DNA from: CAZVRZ01 sp964629965
GTDB lineage: Bacteria > Chloroflexota > Anaerolineae > Anaerolineales > UBA4823
Direction of reading: 5' to 3'
DNA length: 28,708 nucleotides
Assembly (NCBI GenBank): GCA_964629965.1
Contig: CAZVRZ010000068.1
Coordinates: forward strand, 1 to 28,708
Under the pieces are notes generated by a model, which did not search any database, was not told the DNA's origin, and saw only the letters and a program-made list of their open reading frames with translations. Of this stretch, positions 14,902 to 22,419 are shown piece after piece; position 1 is the first letter of the stretch; every line of letters starts with the position of its first letter. A program made the translations under genes and the position numbers.

Positions 14902-15618
14902 ATGGATCCAAGACTCTCAGGATTATCAAAAACCGGGCGCCTGGGCTCAATAGGTTACCTGGCAATATTTTTTTGTTCCATCGCGGCCGTAATGGTCACT
15001 CCAGCTCAACACCTGCCCTGGGCTGCCGCGGCTTGCCTGCTGATAGCCGGGGTTATCTATCCACGAGCATTCCGCTCACTGTTCCGATTGCGCTGGCTGG
15101 TGATGGTCGGGCTGTTGGCGCTTCCGCCCGTCTTCTTGGTTGGAGAAATCGATCGCAGCTTGCTGGGTATACCCTATTCTGCAGAAGGGCTGTTAAATGC
15201 AATCCAAATAGCACTGCGTATCCTGGTGGTATTGATCTCCGTACAAGGTTTTACTGGAGCGGTCGATATCTCATCGATTGCCGGGTTATTGGAACGGGTG
15301 GGCATGCACGGGCTCGGCTTTTCCTTAGGTGTGGCGCTCAACCTGCTGCCCACTCTACAACAGATGGCACAGAATGCCTGGCGTGCTTTATGGATGAGAG
15401 GCGGCTTACGTAAACAACGCTGGCGAGCATTACGTTTGCTGGCCGTCACAATCATTACCAATGCACTCAACAGGGCAGAAGAGATTGCATTGACTGCTGA
15501 AGTACGAGCGTTTTCACCGGCTCGTGCCCGTAGTATGCCAATCAAGATCGGCGCATGGGATTGGGGAATCGTTTTCTTGGGAATCGTGGCAATTTTAGGG
15601 CTCATATTAGGACTCTGA
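14902..15618 (+). CDS. ecfT: ECF transporter transmembrane subunit EcfT
   Basis: A 238-residue membrane protein with about five hydrophobic segments (19-33, 38-54, 66-80, 102-120, 217-237). The cytoplasmic region between ~155 and 205 holds two short Arg motifs, MRG (165-167) and VRA (201-203), in the positions where EcfT proteins use A-R-G/A-R-S-like coupling motifs to dock into the two ATPase domains. LGFSLGVALNLLPTLQQ is typical of the family. It completes the ECF module with the fused ATPase and the S component. The ribosome site before ATG 14902 is weak, 14 bases after the lipoprotein stop. No strong terminator follows; AAGCAGC/GCTGCTT (15619-15652) can pair only across a 20-base loop. 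Confidence 0.85.
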   Translation: MDPRLSGLSKTGRLGSIGYLAIFFCSIAAVMVTPAQHLPWAAAACLLIAGVIYPRAFRSLFRLRWLVMVGLLALPPVFLVGEIDRSLLGIPYSAEGLLNAIQIALRILVVLISVQGFTGAVDISSIAGLLERVGMHGLGFSLGVALNLLPTLQQMAQNAWRALWMRGGLRKQRWRALRLLAVTIITNALNRAEEIALTAEVRAFSPARARSMPIKIGAWDWGIVFLGIVAILGLILGL

Positions 15619-15657
15619 AAGCAGCGCTCATTTAGGGAACAAAAAGCTGCTTATTAA

Positions 15658-15687
15658 ATGACACAGCCAAGAGTCTTATGCTATAAT
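15658..15687 (+). promoter_or_regulatory. sigma70-type promoter of the second formate dehydrogenase
   Basis: ATGACA (15658-15663), an 18-base spacer and a perfect TATAAT (15682-15687). Transcription would start near 15694, giving a leader of about 88 bases. I see no Moco-type riboswitch in that leader, so this gene has its own promoter independent of the ECF operon. Confidence 0.65.
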
Positions 15688-15781
15688 TCTTGCGATCAGT
15701 ATTTCTTTCTGGACAATTTAGCTCTGTCTGACTTGCAAATGAGCATAACGAGGTTTTATCCCCCCACTGAGGAGAGATGTC

Positions 15782-17830
15782 ATGATTGAGTACAAAAATG
15801 TTTTAACCACCTGCCCTTACTGTGGAACGGGCTGTGGCTTTCATCTTCAAGTGTTGGATGATACTTTAGTTGGTGTGTTACCGGCTAAGAACCACCCGGT
15901 CAGCCAGGGTGGCCTGTGCATTAAAGGCTGGAATGCACATGCTTTTGTTAATAGCCCCGACCGGCTGACAAAACCTCTGATACGCAAAAATGGTAAGCTT
16001 GAAGAAGCGACCTGGGACGAGGCGCTTCAGCTTGTGGCCGATAGGTTTGGAGAAATCAAAGCTCAAAGCGGGCCCAACAGCCTTGGTTTCTTTACCTCAG
16101 CCAGGTGCACCAATGAAGAAAACTACCTGATGCAAAAGCTCGCCCGCGCGGTTATCGGCACGAATAACATCGATAACTGCGCCCGTCTCTGACACGCTCC
16201 CACTGTAGCCGGTCTGGCTGCGTCCTTTGGAAGTGGTGCCATGTCAAATTCAATCCCTGAATTTGGCACAGAAACAAATTGCTTCTTCATCATCGGTTCC
16301 AATACTTCAGAAGCCCACCCATTGATTGCGATGCACGTGTCAAAAGGTCAAAAGCGTGGCGCTAAAGTGATCGTATTGGACCCACGCAAGACTCAAATTG
16401 GCGGCTGGGCTGACATCTATTGCTCTTTCCGACCGGGAACCGATGTCGCTTTGATTAACGGTTTGATGAATATCATTATCAGCGAAGGCTTACAAGATGA
16501 AGCTTTCATCAGGGAGCGCACCGAGGATTTCGACGCGCTGAAAGAGTTGGTTGCTCAATATAATCCGCAGAAAGTTGCCGAGATTTGCGATGTTCCGGTC
16601 GAACTTCTCTATGAAATCGCCCGCACCTATGCCAAAATCAAACCCGCGGCTATTTTATACACCTTAGGCATCACCGAACACGTTACTGGTTTAGATAATG
16701 TTAAATCTACCGCCAATCTGGCTATGTTGTGCGGTAACATGGGTATCCCTGGCGGCGGCGTTAACCCATTACGCGGCCAAAACAACGTGCAAGGCGCTTG
16801 CGATATGGGAGGTCTACCCAACGTCTATCCCGGTTACCAGGTGGTGACGATACCCGAAGTACAGAAAAAATTTCAGGATGCCTGGGGTTCAACTGGACCT
16901 GTAACGGTAGGCTTGACGAGCACGCAAATGCTGCCTGCCGCCGGTGAAGGGACAATCCGCGCTCTTTACATTGTTGGCGAGAACCCTATGATCGCCGACC
17001 CAAACATCAACCATGTCCATCATTGCCTCGAACACACTGAATTCCTGGTGGTACAAGATATCTTCTTGACAGAAACAGCCCGGCTCGCTCACGTTGTATT
17101 ACCTGGCGCTTCATTTGCTGAAAAAGATGGCACCTTCACCAACACCGATCGGCGCGTTCAACGGGTGCGCAAAGCAATCGATCCGATCAGCGGGTCAAAA
17201 GAAGATTGGCGCATTACCTGCGAAATTGCTCAAAAGATGGGCGCAAAAGGATTTGATTTTTCCTCACCCAAGGCTATCATGGAGGAAGTGAACCGATTAA
17301 CCCCGGCTTACGGTGGGATCACCTACGAACGCCTGGAAGAAGTCGGATGGTTGCAATGGCCTTGCCCCACAGTGGATCACCCCGGAACACTCTTCCTGCA
17401 CAAAGGCAAGTTCGCGCGCGGGCTGGGCAAGTTCTTTGCGATCGAATTCAGAGAAGCAGACGAGTTACCCGATGAGGAATATCCTCTCCTGCTCACCACG
17501 GGGCGCATCATGTTTCACTATCACAGCGGTACCATGACCCGCCGTTCGAAGAAATTGGAAAGCGAGGCGCCCGAAGCCTATATTGAGATGCATCCAGACG
17601 ACGCCCGTATGATTGGGTTGAACGGTCATAAGCACGTGCGCGTCACAAGCAGACGTGGAGAAATCGAGTTGGGAGTGCGTATTACCAACGATATCAGGCG
17701 CGGTGTAGTCTACATCCCCTTCCATTGGTCAGAAGCAGCCGCCAATTACCTCACAAACAATGCCCTCGATCCGGTTACCAAGACCCCTGAATATAAAGTC
17801 TGCGCTGTGAAGGTTGAAGTTGTATCATGA
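15782..17830 (+). CDS. fdhF: short selenocysteine formate dehydrogenase (FdhF/FdhH-like, UGA read-through)
   Basis: A 682-residue protein when TGA 16190-16192 is read as selenocysteine (Sec137). It has only the molybdopterin dehydrogenase module: one [4Fe-4S] site (Cys11/14/18/46), Lys48, CARL-Sec-HAPTVAGL, and NPLRGQNNVQGACDMGGLP. The length is close to E. coli FdhF (715), and it lacks the NuoG-like clusters of its 8764-11448 paralogue. It should therefore give electrons to a separate ferredoxin-like partner or a complex encoded elsewhere. No such partner gene is adjacent. GAGGAGAG lies 5 bases before ATG 15782. It stands alone between the ECF operon and a hairpin at 17836-17866 and has its own promoter. 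The shared core with the first FDH suggests an in-genome duplication or related lineages. Confidence 0.92.
16190..16192 (+). other. UGA selenocysteine codon of the second formate dehydrogenase
   Basis: TGA at the catalytic position, between CARL and HAPTVAGLA, with conserved FDH sequence continuing in the same frame. Confidence 0.95.
16205..16221 (+). promoter_or_regulatory. bacterial SECIS hairpin
   Basis: GTAGCC (16205-16210) pairs with GGCTGC (16216-16221), one pair being T-G, around the same GGTCT loop as in the other FDH gene. Again the hairpin is 17 nt long and starts 12 nt after UGA. Confidence 0.9.
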
Positions 17831-17835
17831 ATCAC

Positions 17836-17866
17836 CGTCCCCATCCAGAAACTCCAGATGGGGACG
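17836..17866. terminator. hairpin after the second formate dehydrogenase (10-bp stem, no U tract)
   Basis: CGTCCCCATC (17836-17845) pairs perfectly with GATGGGGACG (17857-17866) around an 11-base loop, 5 bases after the stop. No T run follows on the plus strand. It could act in either direction between the convergent fdhF and the small minus-strand gene. Confidence 0.55.
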
Positions 17867-17892
17867 ATTGACTGTTACTCATTTATCAAACG

Positions 17893-18009
17893 CTAAGCTA
17901 TTTTCTTGACGGGCAGCTTGATCTTCTTCTGCTCCTTCTTCTTGTCAACCTGTTGCTGTTTTTGCTTTTTAGCCTTTTCTTTATCTTTCTTACTGCCTTT
18001 TTCTCCCAT
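17893..18009 (-). CDS. 38-residue lysine-rich small protein
   Basis: A short gene with ATG at 18007-18009 and TAG at 17893-17895. The start MGEKGSKKDKEKAKKQKQQQ is followed by a tail ending PVKKIA; nearly half of the residues are Lys and there are no hydrophobic segments. A strong AAGGAG ribosome site lies 8 bases upstream, and a minus-strand TATAAT (18085-18090) sits about 75 bases before it. I infer a real gene from the start signals and the very biased composition. Small basic proteins of this look occur in many bacteria without a known role; nucleic-acid binding would be plausible but is not shown. Confidence 0.7.
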   Translation of the reverse strand: MGEKGSKKDKEKAKKQKQQQVDKKKEQKKIKLPVKKIA

Positions 18010-18084
18010 TTTGTATCTCCTTTTTAGGTATTCTACCCGTTCAAATGAGGGGGAGGCAGCCACCAAGCAGCCTCACATAAGACT

Positions 18085-18106
18085 ATTATAGCGCACATGC
18101 GCTATA
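18085..18106 (-). promoter_or_regulatory. minus-strand -10 box overlapped by a 20-bp perfect palindrome
   Basis: TATAGCGCA (18087-18095) and TGCGCTATA (18098-18106) are perfect inverted arms around CA. The minus-strand TATAAT (plus 18085-18090) overlaps one arm. The arrangement is that of an operator covering the promoter of the small lysine-rich gene. The -35 region on that strand is poor. The divergent SPFH promoter is about 100 bases away. Confidence 0.5.
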
Positions 18107-18209
18107 TTGGATTAATTTTAAGGTGAGATGCTCGCTCACTAGAGCAAACCGTCATTATGATTGCCAATTTATCCAAAAATACTTTCAGCGATTTGCTTTC
18201 ATATCAGCG

Positions 18210-18215
18210 TATAAT
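18210..18215 (+). promoter_or_regulatory. -10 box of the SPFH gene
   Basis: A perfect TATAAT, with a start site near 18222 and a 29-base leader containing AAGGAGG before ATG 18251. No good -35 box is visible at the usual spacing. Confidence 0.55.
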
Positions 18216-18250
18216 TAGGCGTAAATAACCAATCACCCAAGGAGGATGGT

Positions 18251-19357
18251 ATGCGCAACACCCGAGGTATTGTAGGATCAACGATCGCAATTGCAGTTGT
18301 GGTCATCGTTGTCCTGATTATATTTGCTGCCATTGGCAGCCGTTTCTTCTACTTCTTTTCTAAGGTCGACCAAAACCAGGTCGGCATCCAAATCCGTGGT
18401 GGACAGATCTCTGCCATCGTCCCGCCTGGCGTATATAGTGATGTAGGTCTATATGTTGAATTGAAACGTGTTTCTAGCCAGGCAGTGCCCTTCAGCGTGG
18501 AAGATCCAGAGATTATTACCAGCGACAAGCAGCGCATTGGCCTGGTGGTGAGCGGAGACATCTTCCGCCCAGGTTATGCCCGCAGAGAAATCCTACAAGA
18601 AAAATGGGCTCAATACAGCAACCTGTTCCTGGATGACACGCTGTTGGTCACACGCGTAGAAGCGCTGGCCCGTCAAGCCATGAAGGTCTGCGTAGGCGAG
18701 CGGAAGTTCGATGATGCGATCATTGGCACCGCTCGTGACGAGCTGCGTTCCTGTGTCGATGATGAACTCAGCTTATTAGCCGAAAACTACGGGGTAGAAA
18801 TCCAAAATGTGACTATACCAAACGTGGAGCTATCGCCAGAAGTGCAAACTGCGCTGGATGCCATTGTGCAGAGCCGCCTGTCTACCGAAAAGGCTGCCCA
18901 AGATAAGCTCAAGGCTGATGCAGAAGCTGCCGCCGAACAGGCCCGACAGGAAGGCGAGATCCGCGTAGCACAGAGCCGCATCCAAGAACAGGCACGCCAG
19001 GAGACCATTCTGGCGCAGCTCGAGCAGGAAAAATTGCAAGCGCAAAAGGCCGTGATCGAGGCGCAAAAAGCCAACGATCTGTTGGCGGCTCAGCAAGACC
19101 TGGCGATCAACAAAGCCCTTGCAGCCGCAGCAGCCGAACGAGTGAAGGTAGATATTGCCCGGGAAGTTGCCCTGGCAGAGCTTTATTCCAAACATCCTGA
19201 TTATGTGCAGTATCAGATTGCGCTGGCCAACGCCGCGGCGCTAAAAGCAACCGACAAGATCATCTTCACGTTGGAAGGCATGATGCCTTCCCTAGTGATT
19301 CCAGGCCCAGGTATCATACCCACGGTTGAGGCGGGCGGAACACCCGTTCCAGATTAA
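18251..19357 (+). CDS. SPFH/band-7 (prohibitin-like) membrane protein
   Basis: A 368-residue protein. Residues ~8-35 form an N-terminal membrane anchor. Residues ~40-210 form a band-7/SPFH domain (VDQNQVGIQIRGGQISAIVPPGVYSD is split over ~38-63; the helical part follows at 120-190). Residues ~215-310 are an Ala/Gln/Glu-rich coiled coil (EKAAQDKLKADAEAAAEQAR onward), as in stomatin and prohibitin relatives that assemble into membrane rings. A short Pro/Gly-rich tail ends the protein. Such proteins organise membrane microdomains or protease complexes; no NfeD-type partner is adjacent, so the specific role is open. The strong AAGGAGGA ribosome site supports ATG 18251. A 13-bp hairpin follows the stop. 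Confidence 0.88.
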   Translation: MRNTRGIVGSTIAIAVVVIVVLIIFAAIGSRFFYFFSKVDQNQVGIQIRGGQISAIVPPGVYSDVGLYVELKRVSSQAVPFSVEDPEIITSDKQRIGLVVSGDIFRPGYARREILQEKWAQYSNLFLDDTLLVTRVEALARQAMKVCVGERKFDDAIIGTARDELRSCVDDELSLLAENYGVEIQNVTIPNVELSPEVQTALDAIVQSRLSTEKAAQDKLKADAEAAAEQARQEGEIRVAQSRIQEQARQETILAQLEQEKLQAQKAVIEAQKANDLLAAQQDLAINKALAAAAAERVKVDIAREVALAELYSKHPDYVQYQIALANAAALKATDKIIFTLEGMMPSLVIPGPGIIPTVEAGGTPVPD

Positions 19358-19369
19358 TCTCGGAATATA

Positions 19370-19401
19370 GGCTGTCCCAGAGGATCATCTCTGGGACAGC
19401 C
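19370..19401 (+). terminator. hairpin after the SPFH gene (13-bp perfect stem, no U tract)
   Basis: Stem 19370-19382 pairs with 19389-19401 around the loop GATCAT, 12 bases after the stop codon. It is very stable but lacks a T run. The next start codon is only 18 bases further on. Confidence 0.6.
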
Positions 19402-19418
19402 CTACATGCATTCAGCTT

Positions 19419-20471
19419 ATGAAACGCAGGCTTGCAGCGATCCTGATCGTTATTCTGGTATTTGTAATAGTGATTGTTGTATACCAGGCAGCGCGATCCA
19501 TTCAGCACAACCATTACCCGGCACAGGCCACGGAGAGAATCGTGCAGGTCATTCCACTCGGTGGACTGGCTGCAAAAAGAAATGCTGAAATTTCCGGGAT
19601 GGCCTGGTATGGGGACACTTTGATTTTATTACCGCAGTACCCTGATCACTTTTACAAGGATGGGAGCGGTGTTCTTTTTGGCCTGCCGAAACAGGCTGTC
19701 CTGGATTACCTGGACGGCAAGAGCACCGACACGCTGCTGCCGTTAGAGATTCCCTTCGATGACGGGGGAGCCAGTAACAAAAACGAAGACGGCATGACTC
19801 GATTCGAAGGTTTTGAGGCGCTAGCTTTTTCAGGCGAACGTGTTTTCTTGACAATCGAATCCCAACCCAAAACCATGTTGGGCTACCTTGCCGTGGGAAG
19901 CGTCCAACCTGGATTGAGCAGTATCACGCTGGATAGAAATTGGGTTGAAATCCAACCACAGGCTATGCTGGACAATTACACAGACGAAGCGCTTCTTGTT
20001 CACCATGAACAGGTGATTACCATCTACGAGGCCAACGGCGCACAAGTCAACCCCAATCCCACAGCGCATGTCTTCGATTTGCAACTCAATCCTATGGGAA
20101 CGCTCACTTTTCCAAATATCGAATATCGCATCACAGATGCCACCCCGCCGGACAAGCAAGGCCGCTTCTGGGCCATCAATTACCTGTTCCCCGGCGACCT
20201 CCTAAAACTCCAAGTAAAAGAAGACCCATTGGCTGCGCAGTACGGAGAAGGCCCCACCCACTCCCAATACCAGACGGTTGAACGTTTGGTGCAATTCCAA
20301 ATCAGCGATGAAAGCATCCACCTGGTAAAAACGCCACCAGTGCAACTGGCTCTGTTAGGCGATGCCGCTTCTCGCAATTGGGAGGGCCTGGCTATATTAG
20401 ATGGGCGCGGCTTCCTTCTGGTGACTGACCTTTACCCCGAAACAATTCTTGGATTTGTACCTTTTCCCTGA
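19419..20471 (+). CDS. exported or membrane-anchored beta-propeller-like protein, hypothetical
   Basis: A 350-residue protein. Basic residues MKRR and a long hydrophobic stretch (~5-24) form a signal anchor, so the body is probably outside the cytoplasm. The remainder is beta-rich with repeated patterns such as EISGMAWYGDTLILLPQYP, FEGFEALAFSGERVFLTIE, TDEALLVHHEQVITIYE and NWEGLAILDGRGFLLVTD, in which an acidic-hydrophobic strand precedes a turn. This resembles phytase-like or SdiA-regulated/YjiK-type propellers, but I cannot assign a family firmly. No clear ribosome site precedes ATG 19419, which sits right behind the hairpin of the SPFH gene. The MFS gene begins 7 bases after its stop, implying co-expression. 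Confidence 0.65.
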   Translation: MKRRLAAILIVILVFVIVIVVYQAARSIQHNHYPAQATERIVQVIPLGGLAAKRNAEISGMAWYGDTLILLPQYPDHFYKDGSGVLFGLPKQAVLDYLDGKSTDTLLPLEIPFDDGGASNKNEDGMTRFEGFEALAFSGERVFLTIESQPKTMLGYLAVGSVQPGLSSITLDRNWVEIQPQAMLDNYTDEALLVHHEQVITIYEANGAQVNPNPTAHVFDLQLNPMGTLTFPNIEYRITDATPPDKQGRFWAINYLFPGDLLKLQVKEDPLAAQYGEGPTHSQYQTVERLVQFQISDESIHLVKTPPVQLALLGDAASRNWEGLAILDGRGFLLVTDLYPETILGFVPFP

Positions 20472-20478
20472 ACTGGCA

Positions 20479-21693
20479 ATGCAGCTATTACGAGAGCATC
20501 CTCAACTACGTTTAATGTTCTCCGGAATGCTGTTAAGCACCATCGGCGGCAGTATGATCTGGCCTTTTTTAATGATCTATGTGAGTGGTAAATTAGCGCT
20601 TCCTCTCTCACAAATAACGTTTTTGTTAGCACTTAGTTCTGTTAGCGGCCTGATATCATCTTTAATCGTCGGGCCTATCGTTGACCGGCTGGGACGTAAA
20701 AGCACCATGGTGCTCAGCATGCTGATCCACGGTGGGGTATATTTGCTGCTGGGGCAAGCGCACAGCCTGTTCGTGTTTGCTATCTTGATGACAATAAGCG
20801 GCGCTACCAGCCCACTTTACCGCATCGGCGGCGACGCTATGCTGGCAGACCTGATCACATCAGAAAAGCGTCCCGAGGCTTATGCTCTCATGCGGATGAG
20901 CAACAACGTGGGAATAGCCATCGGGCCTGCTGTAGGGGGATTCATTGCTACGACATCTTATACAGTCGCTTTCCTTTGCGCAGCGGGTGGGTTAAGCGCT
21001 TACAGCCTGCTGATGGCAGTGTTTGGAAAAGAAACGTTACCCACAGAAAGCCGCAATGCTTCGCCCAAAAGAGAGCCTTTTGGTGGCTATGATATTGTCC
21101 TGCGAGACAAGCAGTTCATCTTCTTTATAAGCTCCTTCCTTTTGACACAAATATGCGCAGTTTTAGTATGGGTTCTGATGGGGGTGTATGCCAAAACCAA
21201 TTTTGGTATTCCAGAAAATCAATATGGCTTGATTGCCACCACAAATGCATTAATGGTGGTTTTTTTGCAATTTGCTGTCACTCAATTGACCAAACGCCAC
21301 CTTCCCACGCGCATGATGGCATTGGGAGCATTGTTCTATGGATTGGGAGTGGGCAGCGTGGCCCTGGCGCAGGGCTTTTGGGGATTCTGGATCAGTATGG
21401 TGATCGTCACAATTGGCGAACTGATCCTGGCGCCTACATCATCCACCTACGCCGCCAACCTTGCTCCGGCGGATATGCGCGGCCGGTATCTGGGGTTGTA
21501 TGGTCTGAGTTGGCCTATCGCCTCAGGCATTGCTTCCATCACTGGAGGTTTTTTGCACGATTACATTGCCCCCACTGCGCCGTGGTACGGTGGTATGCTT
21601 GCTGGAATCATGGGCATGCTCATGTTCCTTTCACAGAAAACAACCGTTAAATCATTGCGTAACTGGGATACAAAGAAAAAGAATAGCGTATAA
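20479..21693 (+). CDS. major facilitator superfamily (MFS) transporter
   Basis: A 404-residue protein with about 12 hydrophobic segments. The loop between helices 2 and 3 has GPIVDRLGRKSTM, the MFS motif A. A hydrophilic central loop around residues 185-205 (KETLPTESRNASPKREPFGG) divides the two six-helix halves. The GPAVGGFIA and ADMRGRYLGLYGLSWPIASGI segments are typical of drug/H+ antiporter-like members. The substrate cannot be told from sequence. I placed the start at ATG 20479; the frame extends upstream to TTG 20449, which would overlap the previous gene, and neither has a good ribosome site. Confidence 0.85.
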   Translation: MQLLREHPQLRLMFSGMLLSTIGGSMIWPFLMIYVSGKLALPLSQITFLLALSSVSGLISSLIVGPIVDRLGRKSTMVLSMLIHGGVYLLLGQAHSLFVFAILMTISGATSPLYRIGGDAMLADLITSEKRPEAYALMRMSNNVGIAIGPAVGGFIATTSYTVAFLCAAGGLSAYSLLMAVFGKETLPTESRNASPKREPFGGYDIVLRDKQFIFFISSFLLTQICAVLVWVLMGVYAKTNFGIPENQYGLIATTNALMVVFLQFAVTQLTKRHLPTRMMALGALFYGLGVGSVALAQGFWGFWISMVIVTIGELILAPTSSTYAANLAPADMRGRYLGLYGLSWPIASGIASITGGFLHDYIAPTAPWYGGMLAGIMGMLMFLSQKTTVKSLRNWDTKKKNSV

Positions 21694-21727
21694 TTAAGAA
21701 GAGTTGCGCCTCCCCACCTCCAGGCGC
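21689..21727 (+). promoter_or_regulatory. -10 box and short hairpin between the MFS and PH-domain genes
   Basis: A perfect TATAAT (21689-21694) overlaps the MFS stop codon region. GCGCCT (21706-21711) and AGGCGC (21722-21727) form a 6-bp hairpin with TTT after it. This could be a weak terminator of the MFS gene or lie in the leader of the next gene. No good -35 box is present. Confidence 0.4.
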
Positions 21728-21791
21728 TTTGCTCACCGCAGCGAGGTGTGTCGCTCTAATAGCCGTTATCAAAATAGAAAGGGAAAAGCCT

Positions 21792-22418
21792 ATGGCAAAA
21801 GTATATCTTGAACGTATGCTTGGAGAAAGCGAACGCATCTTGCTTACAGCACGCCAGCACTGGTTCATACTGGCAAGCAATATTGCGCTGGAAGTATTCA
21901 TCGCCCTGATCGTTTTTGGCGGCGCCATTTTCTCTGCCATCACTGCACCAGCTTTTGCAATATTGATCGCTATCCTGGGGTTCTTACTGCTGATGGTGCC
22001 TCTTGCCAGTATGGCGCATGATATCCTGAAGTGGTCAAACCACCAGTACATCATTACCAATTGGCGAGTCATGCAGATCTCCGGCATTATCAATAAGGAT
22101 GTGATCGACTCATCGTTGGAAAAGGTAAATGATGTGAAGATGAGCCAATCCTTTTTCGGACGCCTGTTCGATTATGGAGACATCGAGATCTTGACCGCCA
22201 GCGAATTGGCTGTCAACACATTCAAGCGCATCGAACAACCGATCGATTTCAAGATCGCCATGATTAACGCCAAGGAAGCTCTCGAACGACGCGACCAGCC
22301 CCGCCCCACCAATGATATACCATTGATGATCGCCCAACTTGACGAATTACGAAAAAAAGCTCTCCTGACCGAGGAAGAATTCCAGGCGAAAAAAGCAGAG
22401 TTATTGAAAAAGATCTAA
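21792..22418 (+). CDS. PH-domain (YdbT/bPH_2-like) membrane protein with C-terminal SHOCT motif
   Basis: A 208-residue protein. Two hydrophobic helices lie at ~25-46 and 49-70, followed by a bacterial PH-like domain, with the typical NHQYIITNWRVMQISGIINKDV strand pair (split over 83-104) and SLEKVNDVKMSQSFFGRLFDYGDIEI. The last ~32 residues (IAQLDELRKKALLTEEEFQ and onward) form a SHOCT motif, a short helical hairpin often found at the end of membrane or secreted proteins and thought to mediate oligomerisation. ATG 21792 has AAAGGGA about 9 bases upstream; an upstream TTG at 21729 is unlikely. It ends one base before the convergent C45-type gene. Confidence 0.85.
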   Translation: MAKVYLERMLGESERILLTARQHWFILASNIALEVFIALIVFGGAIFSAITAPAFAILIAILGFLLLMVPLASMAHDILKWSNHQYIITNWRVMQISGIINKDVIDSSLEKVNDVKMSQSFFGRLFDYGDIEILTASELAVNTFKRIEQPIDFKIAMINAKEALERRDQPRPTNDIPLMIAQLDELRKKALLTEEEFQAKKAELLKKI

Positions 22419-22419
22419 C

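Noticed and set aside
15619..15661. terminator after ecfT
   Set aside because: AAGCAGC/GCTGCTT and TCATTTA/TAAATGA can each pair only across 20-base loops and are mutually overlapping; no T run follows, so no firm terminator is called.
17906..18091. plus-strand frame opposite the lysine-rich small gene
   Set aside because: It is the Ser/Phe/Leu-rich mirror of the lysine-rich minus-strand gene, which has a strong ribosome site; the plus frame has none.
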